Origin: Accumulibacter sp. | Lineage (GTDB): Bacteria; Pseudomonadota; Gammaproteobacteria; Burkholderiales; Rhodocyclaceae | Direction: 5' to 3' | Assembly (NCBI GenBank): GCA_003538495.1 | Contig: DPSD01000168.1 | Span: forward strand, 1 to 5,907 | Length of the DNA: 5,907 nucleotides | Part shown: one piece after another, positions 5,035 through 5,907 of the stretch | Layout of the letters: each line of letters begins with the position of its first letter | Position numbering within the stretch: position 1 is the first letter of the stretch | Position numbers and translations under genes: made by a program | The notes under the pieces: model-generated | Database searches by the model: none | The model's input: the letters and a program-made list of their open reading frames with translations, nothing else | What the model was told of the DNA's origin: nothing

Positions 5035-5907
5035 ATGAATGCAAGCCGAAAACCGGGCGCCGATACGGTTGGAGAAGCACTGAATGCCAAAGGCTTCCAG
5101 ATGATCCAGGATCTCACCCGAGAACTGGCGGGTGACTTTGCCTTCCCCACTTGCTTTGAAGCAGCCTTCCGCCTGCGCCAGGCATTGCAGAATCCGGACC
5201 TGCCCATTTCACGAATCAGCAACATCGTCGGCGGCGAACCCTTGGTTGCCACCAAGCTGATGCAGTTGGCCAATTCATCCCTTTACAGAGCCCATCACGC
5301 GCCGGCCCTGGATCTCAAGGCGGCCATCAGCCGTCTGGGCGTCGATGTGGTACGCACCACGGCACTGGCCATCGCCATGCGCCAGTTCATACGTTCCAAG
5401 GAAATCCTGGTCTTCAACGACCTTGCTCTCGCCCTCTGGGAGCATTCCCTCAAAACCGCTGCGGGTGCTCGCATTCTGGCCCGCAACCAAACTCGGATCA
5501 ACCAGGATGAGGCTCTGCTGGCCGGCCTGGTCCACGACCTCGGGGCGTTCTACATGCTCTACCGCGCCGCTCAGTACCCGGAGTTGTGCGTCCGCCCGGA
5601 CAGCATGCGCTTCCTGATCATGCAGTGGCATGAAAGCATTGGCGTCTCGCTGCTCGGCGCTCTCGGCATGCCCGAGGAAATCGTCAACGCGACGATCGAT
5701 CACGATCAGCCGCGGCCGGCACCGGAGACCATACAAACCCTGGCCGACATCGTCTATATCGGCAACATTCTGGCCGGCACCCATTTTGAATGGCTGCATC
5801 AGGAGGTCAACCCGAATGCCGGCGAAATCGAGCTCTACCGCAAGCGCTTTGCCGACCTGCTGCCGGAAATAGAGAGCGACGCCCAGGAAATGCAGACCGT
5901 ATTTTCC
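5035..5907 (+). CDS. HDOD domain-containing signalling protein (3' end off the right edge)
   Basis: 291 codons are visible from ATG 5035, with no stop before the edge. The HDOD domain covers about residues 30-230: FPTCFEAAFRLRQAL, then the typical ISRISNIVGGEPLVATKLMQ and LANSSLY block, AAISRLGVDVVRTTALAIAM, WEHSLKTA at 135-142 and VHDLGAFYM at 166-174. The last of these is the place where true HD phosphohydrolases keep their metal-binding HD pair. HDOD proteins are usually non-enzymatic regulators in two-component, c-di-GMP or motility signalling; the specific role here is unknown. The C-terminal helical region (ELYRKRFADLLPEI) suggests the chain is near its end or continues to another domain. 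The start is uncertain: no ribosome binding site precedes 5035, and the frame stays open back to 4975, with GTG at 4978 and TTGs at 4981 and 4984 as alternatives. Confidence 0.85.
   Translation, partial: MNASRKPGADTVGEALNAKGFQMIQDLTRELAGDFAFPTCFEAAFRLRQALQNPDLPISRISNIVGGEPLVATKLMQLANSSLYRAHHAPALDLKAAISRLGVDVVRTTALAIAMRQFIRSKEILVFNDLALALWEHSLKTAAGARILARNQTRINQDEALLAGLVHDLGAFYMLYRAAQYPELCVRPDSMRFLIMQWHESIGVSLLGALGMPEEIVNATIDHDQPRPAPETIQTLADIVYIGNILAGTHFEWLHQEVNPNAGEIELYRKRFADLLPEIESDAQEMQTVFS

Noticed and set aside
5275..5799. A 174-codon minus-strand ORF
   Set aside because: It is antisense to the conserved HDOD domain and has no features of its own.

Overview
The window is GC-rich and reads like the chromosome of a betaproteobacterium, probably of the Rhodocyclales type. 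This is inferred from codon use and protein style and was not tested. It contains three substantial genes. Between two of them is a stretch of broken gene pieces, and in front of the third is an AT-richer intergenic region that may mark the edge of an acquired segment.

Left part (1-2030, minus strand): a large two-domain protein whose C-terminus runs off the left edge. An N-terminal TVP38/TMEM64 (DedA/SNARE-associated-like) membrane domain is fused to a flavin-dependent disulfide oxidoreductase of the mercuric-reductase/dihydrolipoamide-dehydrogenase type. The redox cysteine pair and both dinucleotide-binding motifs are visible.

Middle part (about 2170-3290, all minus strand): no intact gene. 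There are short, recognisable pieces of several proteins joined end to end, with stops and frame changes. In transcription order these are an AbiEi-like antitoxin N-terminal piece, a DUF3179-like C-terminal piece, an internal piece of the arsenosugar radical SAM protein ArsS, the C-terminal third of the matching methyltransferase ArsM, and an unrecognised membrane-like piece. The arsS/arsM pieces lie just upstream of the flavoprotein on the same strand. This suggests the flavoprotein was once part of an arsenosugar (organoarsenic) gene cluster that has mostly decayed.

Right of the middle (3396-4640, minus strand): an apparently intact Fic-domain protein with the complete catalytic loop and an N-terminal inhibitory motif, so a self-inhibited AMP-transferase. 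Next comes a 394-base divergent intergenic region (4641-5034). It is AT-richer on the Fic side and holds a plausible sigma-70 promoter facing right and a sequence resembling the 3' end of a tRNA.

Right edge (5035-5907, plus strand): an HDOD-domain signalling protein, incomplete at its C-terminus.

I see no CRISPR array, no insertion sequence and no complete RNA gene. I found no clearly new system. The most interesting point is the collapsed arsenosugar locus beside an intact membrane-flavoenzyme fusion.
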